A stretch of 64,000 nucleotides of DNA from contig CAVRNQ010000007.1 in the NCBI GenBank assembly GCA_963722555.1, forward strand, positions 372,001 to 436,000, in the 5' to 3' direction. This document shows, piece by piece, positions 26,925 to 34,588 of this stretch. The notes under the pieces were generated by a model, which ran no database searches, was not told the DNA's origin, and was given only the letters and a program-made list of their open reading frames with translations. The position numbers were made by a program, and so were the translations under genes. The DNA is from Bog-366 sp963722555. Lineage in GTDB: Bacteria; Acidobacteriota; Terriglobia; UBA7540. Each line of letters starts with the position of its first letter. Position 1 is the stretch's first letter.

Positions 26925-27229
26925 CTCGGCGCTATGTCCTGGCTCCGCAGGCAGCGCGCGACTTGGTACAAATCTGGCGTTACGTAAAGCGGGAAGTCAG
27001 CCGGGAAGCAGCCGACCGGGTTGAATCCGTCATGCGAACCAAGTGTGTCTACCTGGCCGGCTTTCCCGGCGCGGGCCACTGGCGGCGTGACTTGACCTCC
27101 GCGGATGTGCGGTTCTTTTCTGTGTACTCCTACCTGATTGTGTGCCGACCTGAAACCCAGCCGTTACAAGTGGTAACCATCCTGCACGGCAGCCGTGATG
27201 TAGCAGGGATCTTGAGCGCGGGGCTCTAG
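26921..27229 (+). CDS. ParE-like toxin (RelE/ParE superfamily)
   Basis: 102 residues: YVLAPQAARDLVQIWRYVKR, the VESVMRTKCVYLAGFPGAGH loop, then VRFFSVYSYLIVCRPE and VVTILHGSRDVAGIL, the usual ParE pattern. Family members poison gyrase or, in RelE-like cases, cleave mRNA on the ribosome; this one is nearer to ParE. Complete and coupled to its antitoxin, so likely functional. Confidence 0.9.
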   Translation: MTRRYVLAPQAARDLVQIWRYVKREVSREAADRVESVMRTKCVYLAGFPGAGHWRRDLTSADVRFFSVYSYLIVCRPETQPLQVVTILHGSRDVAGILSAGL

Positions 27230-27241
27230 AAGCACCCTTCC

Positions 27242-27346
27242 GCGCCCGACTGCTTCGCCGCCGCCCTCGCCCAAGCCAGGAAGGCAACCTTGGTCGCGAC
27301 TGACAAGGAGTTCGACCGCGTGGGGACTGCCCTCAAAGCCCTTTAA
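27242..27346 (+). pseudogene. VapC-type PIN-domain toxin, C-terminal remnant
   Basis: An open stretch just after parE translates as DCFAAALAQARKATLVATDK, then EFDRVGTALKAL and a stop, the typical last third of a VapC PIN RNase (D-x-AA-A-A--ATLVT-D-EF). No start or earlier acidic residues are present. It is a relic of a second toxin-antitoxin pair. Confidence 0.6.
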
Positions 27347-27476
27347 GTTTGAGGGTGCGGTGATCCTCGCGAGAGGTGGAATCGGCCAATCGCACACATC
27401 GCAAGAAGCGCGACGTATGCGCCACCCGCCAATAATGCCGGGCATGTTTCACCAGCCGTAGATAGGGGCAAGTGGT

Positions 27477-28262
27477 TCACTTCAAGCGAAGTGTTCCGTA
27501 AAATGCCTTCAACAGAATAAGGCCACCGACGATCCCGATGCTGATGCTCAGGAGAGTTCCAATCAGAAAATACTCGGCGAAGCGTTTTGACTTGAATTCC
27601 GGGTACCGTGCTATCGATTTTGCGGTGAGGATCAATCCCACGGTGGCTGGCGATTGCAGCAGGAGAGACGTCACGATTAGAAACCGTTCCAGCCAACCGA
27701 TATACATCCCTGCGTTTTGCAGTTCTTCAGTGGTTTGTCCCGCGAGGCCGAGGTCGCCACGAATCAGGGGCTTGGTAGCAAGCCGAACGAAGTGCCCGCC
27801 CCCGAAAATGACTCCTACGTACACCACCAGCAGAAGCAGGGTTTCCTCAGCGTGGGATTGAAACCAAGTCAGGCCAACCATCAGTTCGCGGAGGGGAGTC
27901 TTCGCAATCATCCCTGCCGCCACGCAAACGGGGAACACATACACGAGCTGGCCGACCACAAAGGCGAGAGTTCCCTCGGCCTTCGTGGTGAGGCGGACGA
28001 CGCTCAGCTTTCCCCAGTCGAGAGCGAGATGCGCGAGCGTGAGGCCGATGATTACGCCGTAGAAATCCAGACTGCGCACCAGCACCGGGCTACCCAAACC
28101 TAACAGTAACGCCGCCGAGACAAGGTGAATCCCACCGTGCTCCACATAAGCAAGTACGGTGTTGTTCCTTTTTCCTACTACGAGACGATCTGATTCGAAG
28201 ACAAAGTCGGTCAGGAGGTGCGCCAAATAGAGAGCCAGAAAGCTGGTGGCGAACACATGCAT
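27477..28262 (-). CDS. DUF3307 membrane protein, partner of SatD
   Basis: 261 residues from ATG 28262; TTG 28274 is possible. Opens with ATSFLALYLAHLLTDFVFES, the DUF3307 hallmark of a membrane helix with a His-x-x-x-Asp pair, followed by further helices (HGGIHLVSAALLLGLG, FYGVIIGLTLAHLALDW, VVGQLVYVFPVC). The C-terminal half has three more and an RYPEFK-KRFAEYFLIGT segment. Genes of this type are commonly found next to satD, as here, where it lies 40 bases downstream on the same strand. It has its own upstream dyad (28285-28302) matching that of satD, so the two are probably co-regulated. Function unproven. Confidence 0.82.
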   Translation of the reverse strand: MHVFATSFLALYLAHLLTDFVFESDRLVVGKRNNTVLAYVEHGGIHLVSAALLLGLGSPVLVRSLDFYGVIIGLTLAHLALDWGKLSVVRLTTKAEGTLAFVVGQLVYVFPVCVAAGMIAKTPLRELMVGLTWFQSHAEETLLLLVVYVGVIFGGGHFVRLATKPLIRGDLGLAGQTTEELQNAGMYIGWLERFLIVTSLLLQSPATVGLILTAKSIARYPEFKSKRFAEYFLIGTLLSISIGIVGGLILLKAFYGTLRLK

Positions 28263-28284
28263 GGAATTATGCAATCCTTTTCAT

Positions 28285-28302
28285 TTGCACAAACATGTGC
28301 AA
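28285..28302. promoter_or_regulatory. Dyad operator upstream of DUF3307 gene
   Basis: TTGCACA-aaca-TGTGCAA, a perfect 7-bp dyad with 4-base spacer. On the coding strand it also provides TTGCAC, 17 bases before AAGGAT, a possible -35/-10 pair. The same layout is at 28970-28987 before satD. Confidence 0.6.
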
Positions 28303-28941
28303 TTAAGGAAACACGGTCTCGATGACCTTTTTCATCGTCTCGATGGTTTCTTCGATCTGCCAGAAGTGGCCCCTCTTTAGACTGCGTGATGCGGTGGAGA
28401 CACTGATTCTCAAGGCGCGGGCTGCCAAGTCCACTCGCTTTTTGGCGACATAGGCATCGATGGCTTGCCATTGCTTCTCCGTGAGGTCTCGAAGCAGTGT
28501 ATCGTGAAGGCCGTACACCAGGTTGGCCACCCGGTCAAATTCCGCGTTGGCGGAACGGAATGCGGTGCGCACTTCAAACTTGTGCCCGTGGCCACCCTTC
28601 GTTTCCTCGATGGCCTGACGCGCCCATTGGAAGGCTAGCCCTCCGAGTTCATTGACCGGGGGGCGCACGCGGTTCGGAACTGGGCCTATGCCGATGCCAA
28701 TCCGCACTTCGAGCGGCCTCAACCTTCTCCGCAGATCGAACACCAACCAGGGAAGGCCATTCAGTTTTGCGGTAAGGGTTTGGAATTCATCGCCCGCCGT
28801 GATGGCGTAGGGCAACCGGAGTAGCTCTTGATGTGCCAGGCTGGCGATGCGCAGTTTCGCACTCAGCAAGGAGCGCAAGTTCGGCGTTGAACTGGACCCT
28901 ATCACGTCCGCTATGAGAACGCCCCAGACTCGAGTGCCCAT
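28303..28941 (-). CDS. SatD family protein (cyclase-like palm fold plus HTH)
   Basis: 212 residues from ATG 28941 (AGG 8 bases upstream); starts at 28947 and 28959 are possible. The N-terminal half reads WGVLIADVIGSS, then ITAGDEFQTL and RIGIGIGP, the SatD pattern. The Asp of IADVIGS and the GDEF box recall nucleotidyl-cyclase and GGDEF palm domains, although catalysis in SatD proteins is unproven. The C-terminal 55 residues form a helix-turn-helix (LTEKQWQAIDAYV, DLAARALRISVSTASRSL). It is followed by the DUF3307 gene. The HTH and the matching dyads before both genes suggest autoregulation. SatD was named from an acid-tolerance locus of Streptococcus mutans. Confidence 0.8.
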   Translation of the reverse strand: MGTRVWGVLIADVIGSSSTPNLRSLLSAKLRIASLAHQELLRLPYAITAGDEFQTLTAKLNGLPWLVFDLRRRLRPLEVRIGIGIGPVPNRVRPPVNELGGLAFQWARQAIEETKGGHGHKFEVRTAFRSANAEFDRVANLVYGLHDTLLRDLTEKQWQAIDAYVAKKRVDLAARALRISVSTASRSLKRGHFWQIEETIETMKKVIETVFP

Positions 28942-28969
28942 TTGCATAACCTGATACAATCCTACGCTT

Positions 28970-28987
28970 TTGTACGAAATTGTGCAA
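28970..28987. promoter_or_regulatory. Dyad operator upstream of satD
   Basis: TTGTACG-aaat-TGTGCAA: same half-site, same 4-base spacer and same length as the 28285 dyad, with the left half imperfect. On the coding strand TTGCAC lies 17 bases before TAGGAT. Similarity with the other site continues downstream through AGGATTG(T/C)AT. Confidence 0.58.
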
Positions 28988-29087
28988 TCAAAGAAACCGG
29001 TCAGGGCGAGACGGGAACCGTGCCTTTCAGCCAGCCACCCGCTCCGTTAATGCCTGGATGCGAACCTCTTCGCGGCCTTGCATATCC

Positions 29088-29232
29088 AGGCGGGCTGGCG
29101 CAGACCTTCGTCATTGAGGTCTGCGCCTTCCCCTTGGGAAGAACCTTGGACCCCGAAAACGGGGGCCGCGCCACCTGCTTTGGGAGAGGGGCGCTGCTCC
29201 GCAACGCAGAGCTATCGCTCTGCGCCAGCCGC
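29088..29232 (+). repeat. Double-hairpin element, copy 1 (3' side of deaminase gene)
   Basis: First hairpin GGCGCAGACCT/AGGTCTGCGCC (29097-29107 and 29117-29127, perfect 11 bp); second hairpin CGCAGAGC/GCTCTGCG around 29205-29224. The same order, orientation and linker (TTTGGGAG, GCTGCTCCGC) recur at 30139-30232. The stop codon of the deaminase gene lies in the loop of the second hairpin. Confidence 0.7.
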
Positions 29233-30090
29233 GAAGGCAGAAAAATCACGGCTCCCGTCATCTAGGATCCAGTAGTCGAAGACCAGTTCGTCCTCCTTGT
29301 CTGAACGGCTTCGGTCTTTGACGTCTAGTATGTGTAAGGCAGCAAAACGCCCGTTATTATTTTTCAAGACTACGAACTCCCCCTCCTTTGGGGTCCGACA
29401 ACGCGACGACATATTGTAGATGCTTGCATCGCAGATGTCCGCGAGCGCACAAGAGTCAAGTGCGATCGCGACGCCGGAAATGCTCGGAGGATCGTTGTAC
29501 GCATGGATCGCAACGTCGCTGGCCTTGGTCCACATTGTTTCGAATAAGCACTCCCCGTTTCCGATCGTAAAAACGCCGTTGTTGTCGGAGTAATTAAATC
29601 GTGCTTTGCCGATTAGCGCCGGGCTTGCATGGAACTGTGCAATGAAAGAAGAGTTGTCGGCCTCTATCTCTTTGCGAAGATCCTGGGGAAAGTAGGAGAC
29701 CTGGATGCCGTGTTGGCGGAGCTTCAAGACTCCCTGGGAGTACACCCGCGGATTGGGGTCGAGCATGCCTACGAACACGGTGGATACTTCCTTCTCAATT
29801 ATCCAGTCGGCACAGGGCTTGTGATTGCCTCGTGACGTGCATGGTTCGAGGGTGGTGAAGAGCGTCGACCCTTTTAGCTCTGCACCCGGCAGTTTCTTCT
29901 GGAATACTGTAAATTCGGCATGGTCACCCGCACCCAGTTCTCCTCGGTACGCGCTGGCCAGAACCTTACCATCCCGCAGCAGTATGGCACCGACTCGTGG
30001 ATGAGATCGCTGATCCTCGACCTTGGAGTCTTTGGCCAGGTCAACGGCCAAGCGCATGTGTATGTAGTCCTGGTTCAATACCTCGCCCAT
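29212..30090 (-). CDS. RibD-like deaminase with additional C-terminal domain
   Basis: 292 residues, ATG 30090 after AAGGAGGAG. Residues 1-150 are a zinc deaminase: RSHPRVGAILLRDGKVL, HAEFTVFQKK, and the EPCTSRGNHKPC box with the zinc Cys pair, like the RibD pyrimidine deaminase half. No RibD reductase follows. Instead residues about 165-285 form a separate domain (GVFTIGNGECLFETMWTKAS, IHAYNDPPSISGVAIA, FDYWILDD) that I do not recognise. RibD itself is a riboflavin enzyme, but no rib gene is near; the setting (toxin-antitoxin, SatD, Mrr nuclease) suggests a nucleotide- or nucleic-acid-directed role. The final residues AGAER are encoded by a hairpin repeat. Confidence 0.72.
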   Translation of the reverse strand: MGEVLNQDYIHMRLAVDLAKDSKVEDQRSHPRVGAILLRDGKVLASAYRGELGAGDHAEFTVFQKKLPGAELKGSTLFTTLEPCTSRGNHKPCADWIIEKEVSTVFVGMLDPNPRVYSQGVLKLRQHGIQVSYFPQDLRKEIEADNSSFIAQFHASPALIGKARFNYSDNNGVFTIGNGECLFETMWTKASDVAIHAYNDPPSISGVAIALDSCALADICDASIYNMSSRCRTPKEGEFVVLKNNNGRFAALHILDVKDRSRSDKEDELVFDYWILDDGSRDFSAFAAGAER

Positions 30091-30138
30091 GGTCTTTCTA
30101 CTCCTCCTTACAATAATTTCGTTGATCTGAATATGATG

Positions 30139-30232
30139 CGCGGGCTGACGCAGACCTCCGTCGGTCAGGTCTGCGGCTTTGGGAGTTGGATGCTGCTCCG
30201 CCGCGCAGGGCTAGTCTCTGCGCCGGCCGCGG
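30139..30232 (+). repeat. Double-hairpin element, copy 2 (5' side of deaminase gene)
   Basis: GACGCAGACCT/AGGTCTGCGGC (30147-30157 and 30167-30177), then linker TTTGGGAGTTGGATGCTGCTCC and a weaker second hairpin GCGCAGGG/CTCTGCGC. It is a direct repeat of the 29088 copy, lacking about 50 bases between the hairpins. Together they bracket the deaminase gene. Confidence 0.68.
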
Positions 30233-30327
30233 TGCTTTACAATCGTATTACGCGCCGTCGGCTTTAAGCGCTTGTTAGTCCTCAACCTTTCGGCGTTCGA
30301 AACGCGGACAGCCACTCCTTTAAGGCC

Positions 30328-31068
30328 TCAAAATCTCGCAAGCTTAGTTGATACTGCAACGGGGTTGCGAATGCGAGTGCAGCCTTCGTGTATGAGGAGG
30401 TCGGTGACGATGACTCCTTTCGTGGCTCGATCCGCCTGCAAAACACCATAGAGCCCACGGACGACCTCGACACCGACCTTTCGCGAGGGCGCATACCTCT
30501 TGCATTCAATGAGATAGAGAGACTTGCCGAGTGTGTCGGATTGAACCGCCAACACATCGCGGCCGCCGTCCCTCGTCCTAGGAGTCAATTCAACCGCAAA
30601 GCCCCGTTTCCGAAACAGCTCCGCGACCACCTCCTCGAAGCGACGCGGATTTAGTTCGCGGAGAGCCCGCGGGTTTGCCGCCAGATACGCGATAAGTTCG
30701 TCATTGACGGATGCATAGATTGAGATTAGTTGGCGCGGATAGAGACCGCTGCTTGCGTCGATGATGATGGGGAAAACTTCGCTCAGGGGGGCATATTTTG
30801 AGTAGCCTTGGGCACCATGCTGATTAGTAAACGGGTATGTGACGAAACCTCGAGGCTGCCGCACGCCCTTGGCGCGCTCCTCATTCTCTTCCATGTGCTT
30901 GCGGCAGAGAAAGGGGCACGTATAGTCCTGTTGGAAGAACTCATCGTCGTCCCAAGGCAAAGGGTAGTAATCGTACAGGTAAACTTCGAATTCTGCGGGA
31001 CTGCCGCAGTCCTTCACAGAGCATGACGTGCCAGGTTTGTATGGGTAGTATCTGGTCGGTTCGGCCAT
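30328..31068 (-). CDS. Mrr-type restriction endonuclease, frameshifted near the C-terminus
   Basis: 246 residues as read. The N-terminal part has paired cysteines (CSVKDCG, CPFLCRKH) that may bind zinc. Residues about 135-220 are an Mrr catalytic domain: LNPRRFEEVVAELFRKRGF, the active-site DGGRDVLAV and LIECKRYAP (D...E-x-K), and VVRGLYGVLQADRATKGVIVT. At about 30400 one extra C shifts the frame; dropping it restores VTTSSYTKAALAFATPLQYQ and a normal end at 30282. The catalytic residues precede the shift, so the product may still fold, or the gene may be decaying. These enzymes cut modified or foreign DNA. No methylase is adjacent. Confidence 0.8.
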   Translation of the reverse strand: MAEPTRYYPYKPGTSCSVKDCGSPAEFEVYLYDYYPLPWDDDEFFQQDYTCPFLCRKHMEENEERAKGVRQPRGFVTYPFTNQHGAQGYSKYAPLSEVFPIIIDASSGLYPRQLISIYASVNDELIAYLAANPRALRELNPRRFEEVVAELFRKRGFAVELTPRTRDGGRDVLAVQSDTLGKSLYLIECKRYAPSRKVGVEVVRGLYGVLQADRATKGVIVTDLLIHEGCTRIRNPVAVSTKLARF

Positions 31069-31392
31069 TTGCGGCTTGAGGCCTACCTCTGTTTCCGGCT
31101 GACCTGCATAAAACCCTTCCCGGTCGGCGTAACGAGAGAGCGCGAGTGCCGAGGGCGCAGGAATTCTACCCTGCGGTCGTCCAGCCTCGGAGTCGGCTGG
31201 CCAGGGAACGGCGCCAACGGTGATTGACGATCATTCGGGTTTACCACCCCCTGCCCCCTCCTAAAACAGGAGGGGAGTTTGTTCATGACGCCTAACCTCC
31301 CAGGGGTTCCCGGGCTGGCGAAAAGATGACGGCATTAAACAACTTATTAACCTGCGATGCAAGTCCGAATCTCGCCCACCGAGAGTAGCGCA

Positions 31393-31585
31393 GGGCCCGC
31401 CCTCCGGCCCTGCGGCTTCTCCAGCGGCGGGGGGTTCAGCCCCGCCGCAAACAAGGGAATCCGAATTTCCTTTGCCCGCGTCCGAAGCACCGTTCCTCAA
31501 ACATCTTGGCCGCGCCGTCAAAACCACGGCGCGGTGGAAAAGCCGCAAGGCTGAACCGCGAGCCTTGCGCTACATTTTCTCTTGC
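31393..31585. repeat. Duplicated intergenic block, copy 1
   Basis: Shares GGGCCCGCCCTCCGGCCCTG at its left end and CTTGCGCTACATTTTCTCTTGC at its right end with copy 2, in the same orientation. Two hairpins lie inside: CCGCGCC/GGCGCGG around AAAACCA and GCAAGGCT/AGCCTTGC. Function unknown. Confidence 0.65.
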
Positions 31586-31716
31586 CTGTCCCCCCGGCCT
31601 TCAGGCCCGCACTTGTTTCGCTTCCTCTTGCTTCAGCCGCTCCGCAAGCAAAACCTTGAGCAGCGATTGATAGGGAACATCGCGCCGGTTCGCCAGTACT
31701 TTGAGCCGGTAGCGCT

Positions 31717-31875
31717 GGGCCCGCCCTCCGGCCCTGCGGCTTTTCCAGCGGTGCGGGTTGTTGCCGCACCGCCAACAAGATAATCCGAATTCTCGTAAGC
31801 CGCGCCGCCAAAACCACGGCGCGGTGGAAAAGCCGCAAGGCTGGACCGCGAGCCTTGCGCTACATTTTCTCTTGC
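31717..31875. repeat. Duplicated intergenic block, copy 2
   Basis: Direct copy of 31393-31585, some 35 bases shorter in the middle and with scattered substitutions. The right-hand hairpins and end sequence are nearly identical. Confidence 0.65.
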
Positions 31876-31954
31876 GTGCCTCCCACGGCTATAAGGCCCC
31901 CGTGCTCCTCTCGCCCGCTTCAGCAAGTTTTTGCCTAAGGGCAGAATTTTTTGC

Positions 31955-31982
31955 TTGACATGGTTAACTCGTATGGTATTAT
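31955..31982 (+). promoter_or_regulatory. Sigma-70-like promoter in repeat region
   Basis: TTGACA (31955-31960), 16-base spacer, TATTAT (31977-31982). It points right, toward the heptamer array and the 31-codon frame at 32319, with no annotated gene directly downstream. Confidence 0.5.
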
Positions 31983-32064
31983 AGGGTCGGTACCGAGCGC
32001 CCCGGCTCGATAGAAGCTCCTCGGGAGATAGCCTTCCCCTTGCCACCCACCAAGGAGGCTGCTG

Positions 32065-32150
32065 GCGGGCAGAAGGCAGTAGGCAGTAGGCAGAAGGCGG
32101 CAGGCAGAAGGCTGGAAGCTGAACGCTGAAGGCTGATGGCTGGACGCCAA
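32065..32150. repeat. Degenerate heptamer tandem array 1
   Basis: Runs of GGCAGAA/GGCAGTA/GGCTGAA-type heptamers. A second array of the same kind is at 32488-32580; together they flank the AT-rich block. Confidence 0.65.
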
Positions 32151-32298
32151 GCCCGCGAGCGTGAGAATTTCGAAAATGTCCAGCCTCTCCATTATGTTGA
32201 TGATAATAAATGTACTTATCGATATTCAGCATGATTCTGCAAAATCATCAAGTCGTTGAAATTAAACAAGTTAAGTACCTTGCATTGCGGTCGAGCTC

Positions 32299-32452
32299 AA
32301 AAAAAAGGGGGCCCCAAAATGAAGGTAAGTCCCACTATGTTATTGAAAACACATGTAGAAAAAATGTCAGTTTGTGGGCTTGCCAAGATGTTATTGAAAC
32401 AAAACGAGTTATAGTTCGTCTGCCAAGATGTTGATGAAAATAAAGATAGTTA
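32299..32452 (+). repeat. AT-rich repeat, copy 1 (inverted copy at 57.4 kb)
   Basis: Starts with an A-run and GGGGGCCCCAAAATGAAGG, then three spaced units like CAAGATGTTATTGAAA. The reverse strand of 57395-57555 has the same order with few gaps. Much lower GC than its surroundings. Confidence 0.7.
32319..32414 (+). CDS. 31-codon reading frame inside the AT-rich repeat, copy 1
   Basis: ATG to TAG, starting MKVSPTMLLKTHVEK and ending KMLLKQNEL. The inverted copy at 57439-57534 keeps the same start, stop and length with about ten amino-acid changes and no gaps. No ribosome site is obvious, although GGGGGCC lies upstream. It may be a tiny peptide gene or just a conserved repeat. Confidence 0.25.
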   Translation: MKVSPTMLLKTHVEKMSVCGLAKMLLKQNEL

Positions 32453-32487
32453 GCAGTAGTTTGTCATCGCGGAAGGGCAGGACGGGG

Positions 32488-32580
32488 CGGGCAGAGGGTA
32501 GTAGGCAGTCGGCAGAAGGCGGTAGGCAGTGGGCAGTAGGCAGAAGGCAGTGGGCAGAAGGGAGAAGGCAGAAGGCGGCG
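32488..32580. repeat. Degenerate heptamer tandem array 2
   Basis: About thirteen units of GGCAGTA, GGCAGAA, GGCAGTG and similar. It runs up to the stop codon of arcC, which lies at 32587. Confidence 0.65.
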
Positions 32581-32586
32581 AGCGCC

Positions 32587-33564
32587 TCAGGCTGCGCGGG
32601 GTGCGCGGGGCAGAACCGCAGGTTCGGCAGCAGGGGTTAGGCGCGTTCCCGCCAGGCCGTGCAAGGCCTCGGGAATACGCTCGGGAGAAGTGATGATAGC
32701 CAGGCGGCCACCGCGCTCGAGGTAAGCGAGTGCGGCTTCAATCTTCGGTCCCATGCTGCCGGGTGGGAATTGTCCCTCGCGCAGGTAGCGACGCGCCTCG
32801 GCGGCCGTCAGGTCTCGGAGGGCGCGCTCCCGGGGTGTGCCGTAATCGAGCGCCACTTGCTCAACCCCGGTGGAGATCAGGAACAGCTCGGCCTCCAGTT
32901 CCCACGCCAGGAGGCTGGAGGCGCGGTCCTTGTCGATGACCGCCTCGACGCCCACCAGCCGCTCGCGCTTGAAGACCACCGGGATTCCTCCGCCTCCGCA
33001 GGCGATCACCAGCACGTCATTCGCGAGCGCTGCCTGGATGGCGGCGAGTTCCATAATCTCCTTCGGCTCCGGCGACGGCACGAGGCGCCGGTAGCCGCGC
33101 TGGGCGTCTTCGGCCATCGTCCAGCCGAGCGCCGCGCGACGGCCCTCCGCCTCTTCCCGCGTATAGAAGGGACCGACGGGCTTGGTGGGATTGCGCCAGG
33201 CGGGATCACGGCGCGACACCAGGACTTCGGTTACGATGGTCACCACCGGCCGCCGCAGTCCATGGCGCTGCAGCGTTTCCTGCAGCATCTGCTGCAAAAG
33301 GTAGCCGATGATGGCTTGCGTTTCGGCGACGCAGGCGTCGAGCGTGAGCGGCGGCACCTGCGAGGCGGCCAGCTCCGAGCGCAGCAGCGCGTCGCCCACC
33401 TGCGGCCCGTTGCCGTGGGTCACCACCACACGGTACCCGGCGGCCATCACCGCGGCGATACCTTCACAGGTGACCGGCAGGTTGGCGCGCTGCTCCTCCA
33501 GGGTGCCGCGCTCGCCCGGCCTAACCAGGGAATTCCCGCCGATGGCGACCACCGCAATGGGCAT
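32587..33564 (-). CDS. arcC: Carbamate kinase
   Basis: 325 residues from ATG 33564, 8 bases after argF; the frame upstream of this ATG overlaps argF. Family motifs: AIGGNSLVRPGE, VVTHGNGPQVGD, LACGGGGIPV-type loop (VIACGGGGIPVV), VIDKDRASSLLA and GSMGPKIEAALAYLE. It makes ATP and carbamate from carbamoyl phosphate and ADP. With the ornithine carbamoyltransferase and the cDPGS-family protein upstream it forms a three-gene leftward operon that probably degrades carbamoyl compounds for ATP rather than making arginine. Confidence 0.95.
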   Translation of the reverse strand: MPIAVVAIGGNSLVRPGERGTLEEQRANLPVTCEGIAAVMAAGYRVVVTHGNGPQVGDALLRSELAASQVPPLTLDACVAETQAIIGYLLQQMLQETLQRHGLRRPVVTIVTEVLVSRRDPAWRNPTKPVGPFYTREEAEGRRAALGWTMAEDAQRGYRRLVPSPEPKEIMELAAIQAALANDVLVIACGGGGIPVVFKRERLVGVEAVIDKDRASSLLAWELEAELFLISTGVEQVALDYGTPRERALRDLTAAEARRYLREGQFPPGSMGPKIEAALAYLERGGRLAIITSPERIPEALHGLAGTRLTPAAEPAVLPRAPRAA

Positions 33565-33572
33565 GATGCCTC

Positions 33573-34538
33573 TCAGGAAAGGAGCGCCAGCAAAATAGCC
33601 TTCTGAATGTGCAGGCGATTCTCCGCCTGGTCGCAAACGAGGGAGCGAGACGCATCCATGACGTCATCGGTTACTTCCTGGCCGCGATGCGCCGGCGAAC
33701 AGTGCATGAACATGGCTTGGGGGCCCGCTGCGCGCATCAGTTGCGCGTTCACCTGGTACGGACGGAAGACCTGCTCGCGGGTTTCCGCCTCGTCCTCCTG
33801 GCCCATGCTCGTCCAGACGTCGGTGTAGACGGCGTCCGCGCCCGCCACGGCCTGGGCGGGATCGTGGGTCAACTCAATGGCGCCCCCCTCGCGCTTTGCC
33901 TCCGCCAGCGCAGACCGGTCTGGTTCGTACCCGGCCGGTGTGGCGATGCGCATCCGCACGCCCAAACGCGCTGCGCCGTACATCAGGGAATGCGCCACGT
34001 TGTTGCCGTCGCCCACCCAGGCGAGCGTGGTGCCCTCGAGCGTACCCTTGTGCTCGAGCAGCGTCAGGTAATCGCCCAGCGCCTGGCAGGGATGCTCAAA
34101 ATCCGAAAGCCCATTGATGACCGGAATCGAGGCGTGTTCCGCCAGTTCGAGCACCGTCTGGTGTGAGAACACGCGCGCCACCACAGCGTCCACCCAGCGT
34201 GCGAGGTTGCGCGCCACATCTTTCACCGCCTCGCGCTTGCCCAACCCCACTTCCTGCGGCCCCAGGTAGAGCGCCTGTCCGCCTAACTGGCCCATGCCGA
34301 CCTCAAACGTTACGCGGGTGCGCAGGCTGGGCTTTTCAAAAAGCATCGCCAGCGTCCTGCCCTCCAAGGCGTGTCGGTGGCGGTCCGGAGCAGCCTTGAC
34401 ACGCTGCGCCAGCGCCAGCAGGTAGTCGATCTCCGGGGGCGTCAGGTCGTGAAGAGAAATCAAATCCCGGCGCGCCAGGGCCGCAGGGCGCAGGAGCGGT
34501 TCTTTCCCGGCCTCGACAACGACTTTGAGTTTACGCAT
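33573..34538 (-). CDS. argF: Ornithine carbamoyltransferase family protein
   Basis: 321 residues. Carbamoyl-phosphate site FEKPSLRTRVTFEVGMGQLG, HPCQALGDYLTLLEHKG, DVWTSMGQE loop, and MHCSPAHRGQEVTDD, where most family members have MHCLPAHRG. Catalyses carbamoyl transfer between carbamoyl phosphate and ornithine or a related amine. The neighbouring carbamate kinase suggests it runs in the direction of carbamoyl phosphate release. The Leu-to-Ser change at the substrate cysteine motif leaves room for another amine, as in the putrescine or ureidoglycine relatives. Confidence 0.9.
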   Translation of the reverse strand: MRKLKVVVEAGKEPLLRPAALARRDLISLHDLTPPEIDYLLALAQRVKAAPDRHRHALEGRTLAMLFEKPSLRTRVTFEVGMGQLGGQALYLGPQEVGLGKREAVKDVARNLARWVDAVVARVFSHQTVLELAEHASIPVINGLSDFEHPCQALGDYLTLLEHKGTLEGTTLAWVGDGNNVAHSLMYGAARLGVRMRIATPAGYEPDRSALAEAKREGGAIELTHDPAQAVAGADAVYTDVWTSMGQEDEAETREQVFRPYQVNAQLMRAAGPQAMFMHCSPAHRGQEVTDDVMDASRSLVCDQAENRLHIQKAILLALLS

Positions 34539-34588
34539 AAGGTGCCCTCACGGTCTGGCCGGCGCGGGAATGACCGCGCGCTCACCGC

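Larger units (their letters stand above)
31069..32586. other. 1.5-kb repeat-rich intergenic region
   Basis: No credible protein gene apart from a 31-codon frame at 32319. Contents in order: unexplained GC-rich sequence to about 31390; a duplicated block of 160-190 bases (31393-31585 and 31717-31875); a good sigma-70-like promoter (31955-31982); heptamer tandem repeats (32065-32150); an AT-rich block homologous to 57.4-57.6 kb; a second heptamer array (32488-32580). Confidence 0.6.

Noticed and set aside
32065..32580. Heptamer arrays as a minisatellite-coded protein
   Set aside because: Units are degenerate and interrupted by stops; no gene with a start signal uses them.
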